DNA of 64,000 nucleotides from positions 1-64,000 of the forward strand of contig NZ_PVNL01000002.1 of NCBI RefSeq assembly GCF_002994635.1, written 5' to 3'. Shown one piece after another: positions 38,146-47,489 of the stretch (the stretch's first letter is position 1; the number at the start of each line of letters is the position of its first letter). Position numbers and translations under genes: made by a program. The notes beneath the pieces were generated by a model. That model had not been told where the DNA came from and did no database searches. It saw only the letters and a program-made list of their open reading frames with translations. This DNA is from Enhygromyxa salina. GTDB taxonomy: Bacteria > Myxococcota_A > Polyangia > Nannocystales > Nannocystaceae.

Positions 38146-41100
38146 AGAACCTGATCCAGTTCTTCGCGTCGCGCTCGCTGCTTGTCAACCTGCTGATGCT
38201 GGCCGCGCTCGCGGCTGGCCTGACCGCGGTCCGCAGCATGAACGCGGAGACCATGCCCAAGATCGACATGGGCATGGTCACGATCACGACCGCCTACCCC
38301 GGGGCGGGGCCCGAGGACGTCGAGCTGTCGCTGACCGATCCGATCGAGGACCAGCTGCGCGGCGTCGATGGCATCGACACGATGCAGTCGACCAGCACCG
38401 AGGGCGTCTCGATCGTCAGCGTCACCCTCGATCCCGACATCGAGGACAAGGACGCCGCCGTTCGAGATCTGCGCGAGGCGGCCGATCGCGCCTCGCTCGA
38501 GTTCCCGGATCAGGTCCCCGGCAAGCCGGAGGTGATCGAGATCTCGACCGACGAGTTCGCGGTCATCGAGCTGCACCTGTCCGGGCCGGTCCCCGAGGAG
38601 ACGCTTCGCCGTGAGGCCAAGCGGCTCGCCGACGGGCTAAGCGGGCTCGAGGGCGTCGGCCGCATCGACAAGGTCGGGTATCGCGAGCGCGAGCTCAAAG
38701 TGCTGCTGGATCCGGTCGAGGTTCAGCGTCGTGGGATCCGCTACGACGAGATCTCGGCGGCGCTGCGCGGTGGCGCGCTGCGTGCCTCGGGTGGCTCGAT
38801 CGAGTCGTTCGTGACCGAGCGCCAGGTGCTGACGGTCTCGGGCTACGACGACACGGGCGACCTGCTCGACGTCATCGTTCGCTCGACCGACGTCGGCAAC
38901 GACGTGCGGATCCGGGACATCGGCGACGTGTTCCTGGACTACGAGGAGTGGACCAAGCAGGCCCGGTCCGGTGGCGAGCTGGGGATCGTGCTCATGGTTC
39001 GCAAGCAGGGCAACGCGGACACGCTCGACACCGCCGCGCTGATCCGCGACTACTGCGATGAGGTCCGGCCCGACCTGCCGCCCGGCGTGCGGCTCGACGT
39101 GCTCAACGACACCTCGCGCTTCACCAAGGACATGCTCTCGACGCTGGTCGACAACGCCGTGATGGGCGTGGTCCTGGTGTTCTTCGTGCTGCTCGCGTTC
39201 TTCGACATCCGGCTCTCGTTCTGGGTCGCGCTGGGGCTGCCGATCTCGGTCGCGCTGACCTTCGTCGGCATGAACCTCATGGGTCTGGATCTGGACCTGA
39301 TGACGTTGATGGCGCTGCTGTTGATGCTCGGGATGCTGGTCGACGACGCGGTCGTCGCGGGTGAGAGCGTCTACCGTCATCGCGAAGCCGGGCTCGATCC
39401 GCTGCGCGCCGCGATCGACGGGACCCACGCCGTCGCGGCTCCGGTGATCACCAGCATCATCACGACCGCGCTCGCGTTTGCGCCCGTGCTGTTCCTGGGT
39501 GGGATCGAGGGCAAGCTGCTGCGGGCGATCCCGATCGTCGTCGCGCTGACGTTGGCCAGCTCGCTGATCGAGAGTCAGCTGATGCTGCCCGCTCACCTGG
39601 CCCACGGTCGCAAGCCCAGCAAGGCCCGCGGGTGGTTTGACTGGGTGCGGGCTCGCTACGACACGCTGGTCGCCAAGCTGGTCCGGCGCCGCTACCTGAC
39701 CGTGCTCGGGTACCTGCTCGCGGCTGGGGTGCTGGGCTCGCTCGCGTTCAGCCGGGTCCCGTTCAACCTGTTTCCGACCACGGACTCCGACATGTTCATG
39801 ATCAAGGTCGAGCTCGCGGAGGGCGCGGCGTTCGAGCGCACGGCCGCCAAGGCCGAAGAGCTCGAGGCGCTGATCCGGGCCGAGACCGGCGACGATCTAC
39901 TCAGCGTCAGCACCGAGGTTGGTCACCACGACTATGGCGTCGGCGGGGGTGGGACCCACGCTTCGTGGGCGCTGACCAAGGTCTACCTGCAGCCCGCGGG
40001 CGCGCGCGAGCGGACCTCGACGCAGATCATCGAGTCGCTCGAGTCCGTGTTCGCCACGGTCGAGGACGTCAAATTGCTCGAGGTCGTCAAGGGTGGGGCC
40101 TCGCCGACCTCGGGGCAGCCGATCGAAGTCGTGGTGTCCGGCCCGGCGAGCGAGCGCCTGCGGGTGACCGACATTCTGGTCAACAAGCTGCGCGCGAACC
40201 CGGCCGTGACCTCGGTCGAGACCAGCTACGAGCCGGGCAAGCCGGTGCTCGAGGTTCGCCTCGATCCGGTCCTGATGTCGGCGCGAGGTCTGACCGAGTC
40301 CGATGTCACCACGGCGATCCGGGTAGCGATCGACGGGACCCACATCGGCGACATCCAGTTTGGGAGCGAGAAGATCCCGTTCAAGATGGCGTTCCAGGAC
40401 CGCGATCGGGCCAGCCTCGACACCCTGCAGGGGCTCGTGGTCCAAAACGGCGCGGGCGACTCGATCCCGCTCAGCGGGGTGCTGTCGGTCAGCGAGCGGC
40501 CGGGAGAGTCCAGCATCGTGCACGTCGATGGTGAGCAGACCGTTACTGTGTTTGGCGACATCGACCGGGCCCAGGTCACCGTCGAGGCGATCAATCAAGA
40601 GCTGCAGCAGTTCGTGCGTGACTCGAAGCTCGAGCAGCAGTTTCCGCAGGTGCGGCTCGAGTTCGGCGGCGAGCTCGAGCAACAACAAGCCGCGCTCGGG
40701 GAGCTGGCGATCGCGCTGGTCCTGTGTCTGGGCTTGATCTTCATGGCCCTGGTCATCCTGTTTGGCTCGCTCACGCAGCCGGTGCTGATCATGATCGTGA
40801 TCCCATTTGGGATGGTCTGCTCGGTGATCGGCCTGATGATCCAGGGAATTGATCTGAGCATCATCGCGATGGTCGGGATGCTTGGCCTCGCGGGGGTGCT
40901 GGTCAACGACTCGCTGGTGATGGTCTCGGGCCTCAACGACGCACGCGGCGAGCGAGCTTCGCTGACGCCAGCCGAGATCTGCGCGGGCGCGAGCCTGCGG
41001 CTGCGGCCGATCTTGATCACCTCGGTGACCACGACCGCGGGCTTGTTTCCGACGATCTATGGGTCCACCGGATCGACGGCGTTCATCGTGCCGATGATCT

Positions 41101-41237
41101 CGACGATCGCCTGGGGTGTGCTGTTTGGCACGGTGGTCACGCTGGGGCTGCTGCCTGCGCTCTACGGGATCGAGCAGGATATTCGGCTGGGGTTCGGGCG
41201 TCTGGTTGGTCGCGGCGGTGGGTCGTCGGCGGACTGA
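38142..41237 (+). CDS. RND-family inner-membrane efflux pump
   Basis: 1031 aa, full length for an AcrB/HAE1-like transporter, with 12 predicted helices and two large periplasmic loops. The proton-relay pair is present as Asp401-Asp402 in GMLVDDAVVAGESVYRH. The pore and docking regions read SLTDPIEDQLRGVDGIDTM and GDIQFGSEKIPFK. The substrate range cannot be told from the sequence; placement opposite a TetR gene suggests inducible export of a toxic or lipid-like compound. Translation is coupled to the adaptor (GTG at 38142 overlapping TGA). Confidence 0.94.
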   Translation: MKNLIQFFASRSLLVNLLMLAALAAGLTAVRSMNAETMPKIDMGMVTITTAYPGAGPEDVELSLTDPIEDQLRGVDGIDTMQSTSTEGVSIVSVTLDPDIEDKDAAVRDLREAADRASLEFPDQVPGKPEVIEISTDEFAVIELHLSGPVPEETLRREAKRLADGLSGLEGVGRIDKVGYRERELKVLLDPVEVQRRGIRYDEISAALRGGALRASGGSIESFVTERQVLTVSGYDDTGDLLDVIVRSTDVGNDVRIRDIGDVFLDYEEWTKQARSGGELGIVLMVRKQGNADTLDTAALIRDYCDEVRPDLPPGVRLDVLNDTSRFTKDMLSTLVDNAVMGVVLVFFVLLAFFDIRLSFWVALGLPISVALTFVGMNLMGLDLDLMTLMALLLMLGMLVDDAVVAGESVYRHREAGLDPLRAAIDGTHAVAAPVITSIITTALAFAPVLFLGGIEGKLLRAIPIVVALTLASSLIESQLMLPAHLAHGRKPSKARGWFDWVRARYDTLVAKLVRRRYLTVLGYLLAAGVLGSLAFSRVPFNLFPTTDSDMFMIKVELAEGAAFERTAAKAEELEALIRAETGDDLLSVSTEVGHHDYGVGGGGTHASWALTKVYLQPAGARERTSTQIIESLESVFATVEDVKLLEVVKGGASPTSGQPIEVVVSGPASERLRVTDILVNKLRANPAVTSVETSYEPGKPVLEVRLDPVLMSARGLTESDVTTAIRVAIDGTHIGDIQFGSEKIPFKMAFQDRDRASLDTLQGLVVQNGAGDSIPLSGVLSVSERPGESSIVHVDGEQTVTVFGDIDRAQVTVEAINQELQQFVRDSKLEQQFPQVRLEFGGELEQQQAALGELAIALVLCLGLIFMALVILFGSLTQPVLIMIVIPFGMVCSVIGLMIQGIDLSIIAMVGMLGLAGVLVNDSLVMVSGLNDARGERASLTPAEICAGASLRLRPILITSVTTTAGLFPTIYGSTGSTAFIVPMISTIAWGVLFGTVVTLGLLPALYGIEQDIRLGFGRLVGRGGGSSAD

Positions 41238-41251
41238 CAGCGGCACACCTC

Positions 41252-41284
41252 CGCGCGGATGCGCCGCAGAATGTTCGGCGATCC
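41252..41284. repeat. dispersed 33-bp element, copy A
   Basis: Matches 20831-20863 at 28 of 33 bases. Located between the RND pump gene and the formate dehydrogenase operon. In one plus frame both copies read RGC-AE-SAIL, which might reflect a relic of a repeated coding sequence. Confidence 0.55.
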
Positions 41285-41374
41285 TGACTGTGCAGAGATT
41301 CTCGCGCCCCCCCTCCAACCTGCCGTGGACCGATCGCGCCACTCCAGTTCCTGCGGGAGGCTTGCGGGTTTGGT

Positions 41375-42907
41375 ATGCTACTGAGCGATCGTATGGAGAA
41401 GAAGGGAGCCCAGCGGAGTCGGATCATCGAGCTGCTCGAGGAGCACGGCGGCATGCGTCCAGGCGCCGCGCGGGAGGTCGCGCGCGAGACGGGGGTCCCC
41501 GAAGCCGACATCTTCGGCGTCGCCAGCTTCTACACATTGCTGGCGCGACCCGGGGCCCGCACGCGCGTGTGCCAGGGTTTGACGTGCATGATGGCCGGCG
41601 CGGATCGGCGCATGCAAGAGTTGCGCGACAGCGGCGTCGAGGTCGAGCCGGTCAGCTGCCTAGGTCAGTGCGATCGAGCGCCCGCGGCTCTCGACGACAA
41701 GCTCGAGCTGGTCGCCGGGCCGCGCGGCGCGATCAGCCCGGCGCGCGACGATCAAGCAATGCAGCTGGCCGCCGAAGATGACGCCAGCTACGCCGCGCTC
41801 GCTCGCGCCGTCGAAGCCGGGCCGCAGTGGGTGATCGACGAGCTAAAGACCGCAGGGCTGCAGGGTCGCGGCGGCGCGGGGTTCCCCGCCCACTTCAAGT
41901 GGAATTCGGTGCGGACCCAGCAAGAGCCGGTTCGCTATGTGGTCGTCAACGCCGACGAGGCCGAGCCGGCCACCTTCAAAGATCGGGAGGTCATGCTCCG
42001 CCGCCCGCACCTGATGCTCGAGGGCATGGCGATCGCGGCGTTCGTCGCCGGGGCCAAGACCGCGTTCATCTACGTGCGCGGCGAGTTCAAGGACTGTCGG
42101 CGCGCGCTCGACCGGGCGATTGAGCAGGCCAAGCCGCACCTCGACGAGCTGATCGGCGGGCTCGAGATCCGCATCGTCGAAGGCCACGGCGCGTACATCT
42201 GCGGCGAAGAGACCGCGCTGCTCGAGGCGATCGAGGGCCGCCGGGGCATGCCGCGGCTCAAGCCGCCATACCCAACGGAGGCCGGGCTGTGGGGCAAGCC
42301 CACGCTCATGAACAACGTCGAGACCCTGGCTTGCGTGCCGTCGATCGTGCGCCGCGGCGGGGCCTGGTTTCACGCGCTCGGCCGGACCGAGCCGGGCTCG
42401 AAGCTGTACTGCATCTCGGGTCACGTCGCGCGACCGGGCGTCTACGAGCTGCCGCTCGGGGTCACGCTCGACGAGCTGGTCGAAGAGGCGGGGGGCTACC
42501 TGGGCACGCCGCGGGCGTTCTCGCCGGGTGGCGCGTCGTCGGGGTTCCTGCCAATGAGCGAGCGCGCGGTCCCGCTGGACTTTGGCGCGCTCGCCAAGCT
42601 CGGCAGCATGATGGGCAGCGCGGGCGTGGTCGTGCTCAACGACACGATCGACATGGCCCAGGCGGCGCGCTGGCAGCAGATCTTCTTTGAAGACGAGAGC
42701 TGCGGGCAGTGTGCGCCGTGCCGAATTGGGGCCCGGGTTCAGCGTCAGGCGGTCGATCGCTGGATCGACGGCAAGAACCGCTCGGGCCTGGCCCAGGTCG
42801 AAGAGGTCGCGTGGGAGATGAACGAAGGTTCGATCTGCGGCTTGGGCATGGTCGCGAGCCTGCCCTTGCAGAGCGCGATGAAGTATTTTTCGGAGGACTT
42901 CCAATGA
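41375..42907 (+). CDS. NuoE-NuoF fusion, NADH-binding subunit of formate dehydrogenase
   Basis: 510 aa. Residues 1-125 are a NuoE-like thioredoxin-fold [2Fe-2S] domain with the ligands CQGLTC and CLGQC. Residues 140-500 are NuoF-like: GRGGAGFP for FMN/NADH, YVRGEF, GAYICGEETALLEAIEGR, and the [4Fe-4S] ligands ESCGQCAPC plus the later SICGLG. Such fusions carry electrons from a molybdopterin enzyme to NAD+. It overlaps the catalytic gene (ATGA at 42904-42907). An ATG six codons in (41393) is an alternative start, 13 bases after a TATGCT box. Confidence 0.92.
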   Translation: MLLSDRMEKKGAQRSRIIELLEEHGGMRPGAAREVARETGVPEADIFGVASFYTLLARPGARTRVCQGLTCMMAGADRRMQELRDSGVEVEPVSCLGQCDRAPAALDDKLELVAGPRGAISPARDDQAMQLAAEDDASYAALARAVEAGPQWVIDELKTAGLQGRGGAGFPAHFKWNSVRTQQEPVRYVVVNADEAEPATFKDREVMLRRPHLMLEGMAIAAFVAGAKTAFIYVRGEFKDCRRALDRAIEQAKPHLDELIGGLEIRIVEGHGAYICGEETALLEAIEGRRGMPRLKPPYPTEAGLWGKPTLMNNVETLACVPSIVRRGGAWFHALGRTEPGSKLYCISGHVARPGVYELPLGVTLDELVEEAGGYLGTPRAFSPGGASSGFLPMSERAVPLDFGALAKLGSMMGSAGVVVLNDTIDMAQAARWQQIFFEDESCGQCAPCRIGARVQRQAVDRWIDGKNRSGLAQVEEVAWEMNEGSICGLGMVASLPLQSAMKYFSEDFQ

Positions 42908-45678
42908 ACCAGCTGATCGAGACTACCGTCGTGCTCGAGATCGACGGCGAATCCGTCGAGGTCCCGCAGGGCGAGACCGTGTTGAAGGCCGCGCGCGCGC
43001 TCGACATCGAGATCCCCGTGCTGTGTCACGACGACCGGGTCGAGCCGGCCGGGTGCTGCCGGATGTGCCTGGTCGAGGTCGAGGGCCAGCGTCGGCTGCA
43101 GCCCGCGTGCACCTTCAAGGCCAGCCCCGGCATGAAAGTGCGGACCGACACCGAGCGGGTCGCTCGCCACCGCCGCGGGTTGCTGTCGCTGTACAAGGCC
43201 GACCACCGGCTCGACGAAGCGGGCAAGCCGGTCTCGCGGGGTGTGCACGACATGCTCGCGGACCACATCGCCACCTATGGGACGGGGCCGGAGCTCGAGC
43301 CGGTCAACGCCCCGCGAGTCAGCCGCGAGCACGACACCAACCCGTATATCCAGTTCGACCCCGACGCCTGCGTGGTGTGTGGCCTGTGCGTGCGCTACTG
43401 CGACGAGGTCGAGGCGGTCAGCGCGATCACCTTGCTGGGCCGCGGGTCGGCGACCACGATCGGCACCGCGGATCAGCGCAACCTGCTCGACACCAGCTGC
43501 GAGCTGTGCGGTGGCTGCATCGCCGTGTGCCCGACCGGGGCCATGACGGAGAAGCCCTCGCTGGCGCTGCCGACCGAGCAGATCGTGCGCTCGACCTGCA
43601 ATTTTTGTGGGGTCGGCTGCCAGCTGGATCTGCATGTCGCCGAGGTGCCGGTCACGATCGGCGCCCCGGCCAGCGCCAAGCAGACCAAGCGGGTCACGCG
43701 GGTGACCTCACCCGAGCCGGGCACCACCGTCAACGACGGCAACCTGTGCATCAAGGGCCGGTTTAGCTACGAGTTCATCAACCACGACGAGCGCCTGAAA
43801 GAGCCGCTGATCCGCGGCGCGGACGGCCAGCTGCACCCAGCCACGTGGGAGCAGGCGATCGCTCGGGTCGCCGAGGGTCTGCACGGCGTCAAGCAGCGCC
43901 ACGGCGCCGACGCCCTCGGCTTTGTCTCGTCGAGTCGCTGCACGGGCGAAGAGAACTACCTGATGCAGAAGCTATCCCGGGCCGCGTTCGGGACAAACAA
44001 CTGCCATCAGTGCGCGGCGACATGACACGCTCCAACTGTCGCCGGTCTGGTGACAATGTTCGGTGCGGGGGCGATGACCAACTCGATCCCCGAGATTCGT
44101 GACGCGGACCTGCTGTTCGTCATTGGGTCCAACACGACTGAGGCGCACCCCATCATTGCGATGGAGATGAAGCGCGCGGTCGGGCGTGGGGCCAAGCTGA
44201 TCGTCGCGGACCCGCGCAAGATCTGGCTGTCGGAGATCGCCGACCATCACATGCAGCTGCAGCCCGGCACCGACGTCGCGCTGCTCAACGCGATGATCCA
44301 CGTGATCATCAGCGAGAACCTGTACGACGCAGAGTTCATCGCCAAGCACACCGAGGACTTCGACTCGGTCCGGGAAGCCACGCTCACGACCACGCCCGAG
44401 TGGGCCGAGCAGATCACCCACGTGCCCGCGGACATGATCCGCGAGACCGCGCGGGCCTACGCGACCACGCGCAAGGCCGGCATCTACTACACGCTGGGGA
44501 TCACCGAGCACACCCACGGCACCGACAACGTGTACTGCCTGGCCAACTTGGTGCTGATGACCGGGCACCTCGGGATTCGGTCGGCGGGCATGAACCCGCT
44601 GCGTGGGCAGAACAACGTGCAGGGGGCCAACGACGCGGGCGCCAGCCCGATCTTCTACCCGGGCTATCAGCGCGTGGACGACCCGGCGGCGCAGGCCAAG
44701 TTCGAGCAGGCGTGGGGCGTGCCGCTGTCGCCCGATGACGGCATGAACCTCAACGTCATGATGAAGGCCATGGCCAAGGGCATGGTCAAGGGCATGTACG
44801 TGATGGGCGAAGACATCTTGTTGTCCGAGCCCAACGCCAGCAACATCGAGCAGGGGCTCAACAACATCGAGTTCCTGGTCGTGCAGGACATCTTCCTGAA
44901 CGAGACCACGCGGTTCGCCGACGTGGTCTTGCCGGCCGCGTGCTTCGCCGAGAAGGACGGGGTGTTCACCAACTCGGACCGCCGCGTGCAGCGGGTCCGC
45001 AAGGCCGTCGACGCGCCGGGGCAGGCGCGGGCGGACTGGGAGATCCTGTGTGACGTGGCCCGGGCGTGCGGCTATCCGATGCCGCATTACGCCAACGCGG
45101 GCGAGGTCTACGCCGAGATGGCGGGGCTGGTCGATCAATTTGGCGGGATCAGCCATGAGCGGATCGATCGGGACGGCGGGCTGCAGTGGCCGTGTCCAGA
45201 TCCCGAGCATCCGGGTACGGTCACGCTGCACGCGGATGGACCGATCAAGGGTAAGGCGCCGTTTCAGGCGACTTTCTATCGGCCGAGCGAAGAGCTGCCG
45301 GATAACGAGTATCCGTTGTTGCTGAGCACCGGGCGGACGCTCTATCACTACAACGCGGCCACCCAGACCCGGCGCAGCTCTGGGGCGGTGGCTCGGCAGC
45401 CGGAGAACTTCATCGAGATGCATCGCAAGGACGCGAAGAAGCGCGGGTTTGTCGATGGGCAGATGGTGAAGGTGAGCTCGCGGCGGGGGGAGATCCTGGC
45501 GCGGGTGAACGTGAGCCCGCGGATGCGGCTTGGGTGCGTGTGGATGCCGCTGCACTTTGGGGAGTCGAATATCAACTATTTGACGAATGATGCTGGGGAC
45601 CCGATCACGGGGACGGCGGAGTACAAGGTCTGCGCGGTGCGGGTGGAGGCGCTCGAGGAGGCCTCGGCGGCGGAGTAG
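42904..45678 (+). CDS. fdhA: formate dehydrogenase catalytic subunit with in-frame UGA (selenocysteine 374)
   Basis: 924 aa if the TGA at 44023-44025 is read as selenocysteine. N-terminal NuoG-like [2Fe-2S] (Cys41, 52, 55, 69), two [4Fe-4S] sites (CVVCGLCVRYC; CELCGGCIAVC), the [4Fe-4S] of the molybdopterin domain (CNFCGVGC with C282), then NNCHQCAAT-UGA-HAPTVAGL, where known formate dehydrogenases have Cys or Sec followed by H-x-P-S/T-V-A-G-L. The frame is the same before and after the UGA, and the rest of the bis-MGD enzyme continues unbroken to 45678. It oxidises formate to CO2. No Tat signal, so cytoplasmic. The His-Cys3 cluster motif seen in NuoG after residue 85 is absent. Confidence 0.93.
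44026..44054 (+). promoter_or_regulatory. bacterial SECIS element downstream of the UGA
   Basis: Stem GTCGCC (44038-44043) and GGTGAC (44049-44054) pair over six bases (one G-U), with loop GGTCT. The loop GGTCTG falls at the same codon positions after UGA as in the E. coli fdhF SECIS, where SelB binds an apical GGUCU. The first codon after UGA is CAC in both. Confidence 0.88.
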
Positions 45679-45710
45679 GGGTTGGGCTTGGGGGGTCAGG
45701 CGGGCTTTGG

Positions 45711-47336
45711 TTAAAGCAGCTCGATCGCGCCGACGCTGGCGGGGGTCTCGTCGTCGCCGACGTTGTTGGTGTTGCCGTAGCCGAGCCCGCCGCCGTAGCC
45801 AGAACCCCAACACACGACCGAGTAGTCCTCGCGCACTGCGCAGGTGTGGCCGTAACCTGACGAGATCGAGATCGCCGCGCCGCCTAGTTCAATCGGGTCG
45901 ACGGCGGTCGGGAGCTCGTCGTCACCGATGTCAGCAGGCACTCCGAGTCCGAGTTGACCGTCGGTGTTCCTACCCCAGCAGCGGACGTCGCCACCGTCCA
46001 GCAGCGCACATGTGAAATCATACCCTGCGCTGATGGCCGTGGCGACGCCCCCGAGGCTGATCGGCGTCAGATCTCCGGGGGCCTCATTCAATCCGTCGCC
46101 CCAGTTTTGAGTGTTCCCTTGCCCGAGTTGTCCCCGGGCACCGCCCCCCCAACACAGCACGTCACCAGTCGAGAACAACACACAAGTATGACCGTCACCC
46201 AGTGCGAGTTGGACAATCGAGGCGTTGCCGGGAAGCGAGGGAGGATATACGTCAACAGCTCCGTTGCTGTTGGGTGGCTCATCGTCACCGAGATTGTCGA
46301 TGTTGCCATAGCCAAGTCGACCGTTGTTGTTCAGGCCCCAGCAGAACAGATCATCGGCGCCCGTGACTGCACAGGTGTGGGATCGGCCGGCGGCGACGAG
46401 CGAGATGCCGTTGGGTCCGAGGTACACCAGTCCTCCGACGCTGGCGGGCTCGTCGTCGCCAATGTTCGTGGTAGTTCCGGTCCCGAGCTGACCGTGGTTG
46501 TTGTAGCCCCAGCAGCGGACATCTGCGGTATCAAATCGCGCGCAGGTGTGTCCGCCGCCACTAGCGACGTAAGTGGCTGTGCCTCCAAGCATGACGGCAG
46601 GCAGAGCGCGAAGCGTTTCGTCGTCACCGAGCCAACTAGTCGAGCCGTAACCGAGCACGCCGGAGCCGCCGATCCCCCAGCAGCGGACGAGATCGTCTTC
46701 GAACAGCGCGCAACTGTGGAAGTCGCCAACCTCGAGCGACCGCACGGGTCCGGGCAACGTGACATCCCCTACGCTCGCAGGGGTCTCATCGTCGCCGATG
46801 TCATCCAGGTTTCCGTAGCCGAGCCCGCCGAACATTGCCGAGCCCCAGCACCGCACGCGACCACCTTCGATGAGGGCGCATGCGCGCCCATTGCCAGCGA
46901 ACACCTCGACGGTCGTGAACGTACAGTCGGTGTCGCAGCCATCGCCGTCGACGTCGTTGCCATCGTCGCAGGACTCGTCGTCGTCAGGTGTCCCGTCGCC
47001 GCAGGTCTGCGGGACGCACTCGCCACCCTCGCAGATCAGACCTGGCTCGCAACTCTCGGGCGTGCCGTCGCACATGCAGCCTAGCTCGGTGCAGGATGGA
47101 TCGCCGTCGCCATCGCCGGGGTCGCCATCGCCGTCGCCGGGGTCGCCGTCGCCATCGCCCGGATCGCCGTCGCCGTCGCCCGTGTCGTCTGGGTCCGCGG
47201 TCTCACTCCCTGTCGACTCCCCGGCAAACCCGGGACACCCCTCGCTCTCGGGAAGCACGTCGCAAAACGGGACCGTGCACCCGGTCGTCATCACGAGGTT
47301 GCCCGCCAGCGCCATCATCCATTTCGCGTGTCGCAT
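45711..47336 (-). CDS. RCC1-repeat lipoprotein with GDGDGDP linker
   Basis: 541 aa. Lipoprotein signal (VMTTGC near residue 20), then four GDGDGDP units, a Cys-rich stretch of the myxococcal DUF4215 type (CGDGTPDDDESCDDGNDVDGDGC), then about seven RCC1 repeats of the form GHTCAxxxxxxVxCWGxNxxGQLGxG, which build a beta-propeller. Surface-exposed RCC1 lipoproteins are abundant in Nannocystis-type genomes; their role is unknown, probably protein binding. SD-like GAGG precedes the ATG by about 8 bases. Confidence 0.92.
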   Translation of the reverse strand: MRHAKWMMALAGNLVMTTGCTVPFCDVLPESEGCPGFAGESTGSETADPDDTGDGDGDPGDGDGDPGDGDGDPGDGDGDPSCTELGCMCDGTPESCEPGLICEGGECVPQTCGDGTPDDDESCDDGNDVDGDGCDTDCTFTTVEVFAGNGRACALIEGGRVRCWGSAMFGGLGYGNLDDIGDDETPASVGDVTLPGPVRSLEVGDFHSCALFEDDLVRCWGIGGSGVLGYGSTSWLGDDETLRALPAVMLGGTATYVASGGGHTCARFDTADVRCWGYNNHGQLGTGTTTNIGDDEPASVGGLVYLGPNGISLVAAGRSHTCAVTGADDLFCWGLNNNGRLGYGNIDNLGDDEPPNSNGAVDVYPPSLPGNASIVQLALGDGHTCVLFSTGDVLCWGGGARGQLGQGNTQNWGDGLNEAPGDLTPISLGGVATAISAGYDFTCALLDGGDVRCWGRNTDGQLGLGVPADIGDDELPTAVDPIELGGAAISISSGYGHTCAVREDYSVVCWGSGYGGGLGYGNTNNVGDDETPASVGAIELL

Positions 47337-47442
47337 CTTGATCCTCTGTGGCCGTCGCTCCAGTCACGTCACAACGACCTCCCGGTCGGTGAAGGGCCAG
47401 CGTACCCGACCTTGGCGAGTATGGCTCGCGCGCTCCAAGACG

Positions 47443-47472
47443 AAGCCCGTCACGCCTTCGCGTGACGGGCTT
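47443..47472 (-). terminator. perfect 12-bp stem hairpin after the GDGDGDP lipoprotein gene
   Basis: AAGCCCGTCACG - CCTTCG - CGTGACGGGCTT, located 17 bases after the stop of the 47490-48404 gene. The stable loop and 12 perfect pairs make it the clearest terminator of the window, although the T-tract is short. Confidence 0.8.
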
Positions 47473-47489
47473 GCCTGCCGGTTGGGTGC

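Noticed and set aside
41116..41781. 221-codon ORF between the RND pump and formate dehydrogenase
   Set aside because: Overlaps both genes in another frame; only its RGC-AE-SAIL stretch is repeated elsewhere, noted as a dispersed element.
44023..44025. Stop codon splitting fdhA into two genes or a pseudogene
   Set aside because: The reading frame is unchanged across the TGA, the position equals the catalytic Sec/Cys, a SECIS-like hairpin follows and selB is present.
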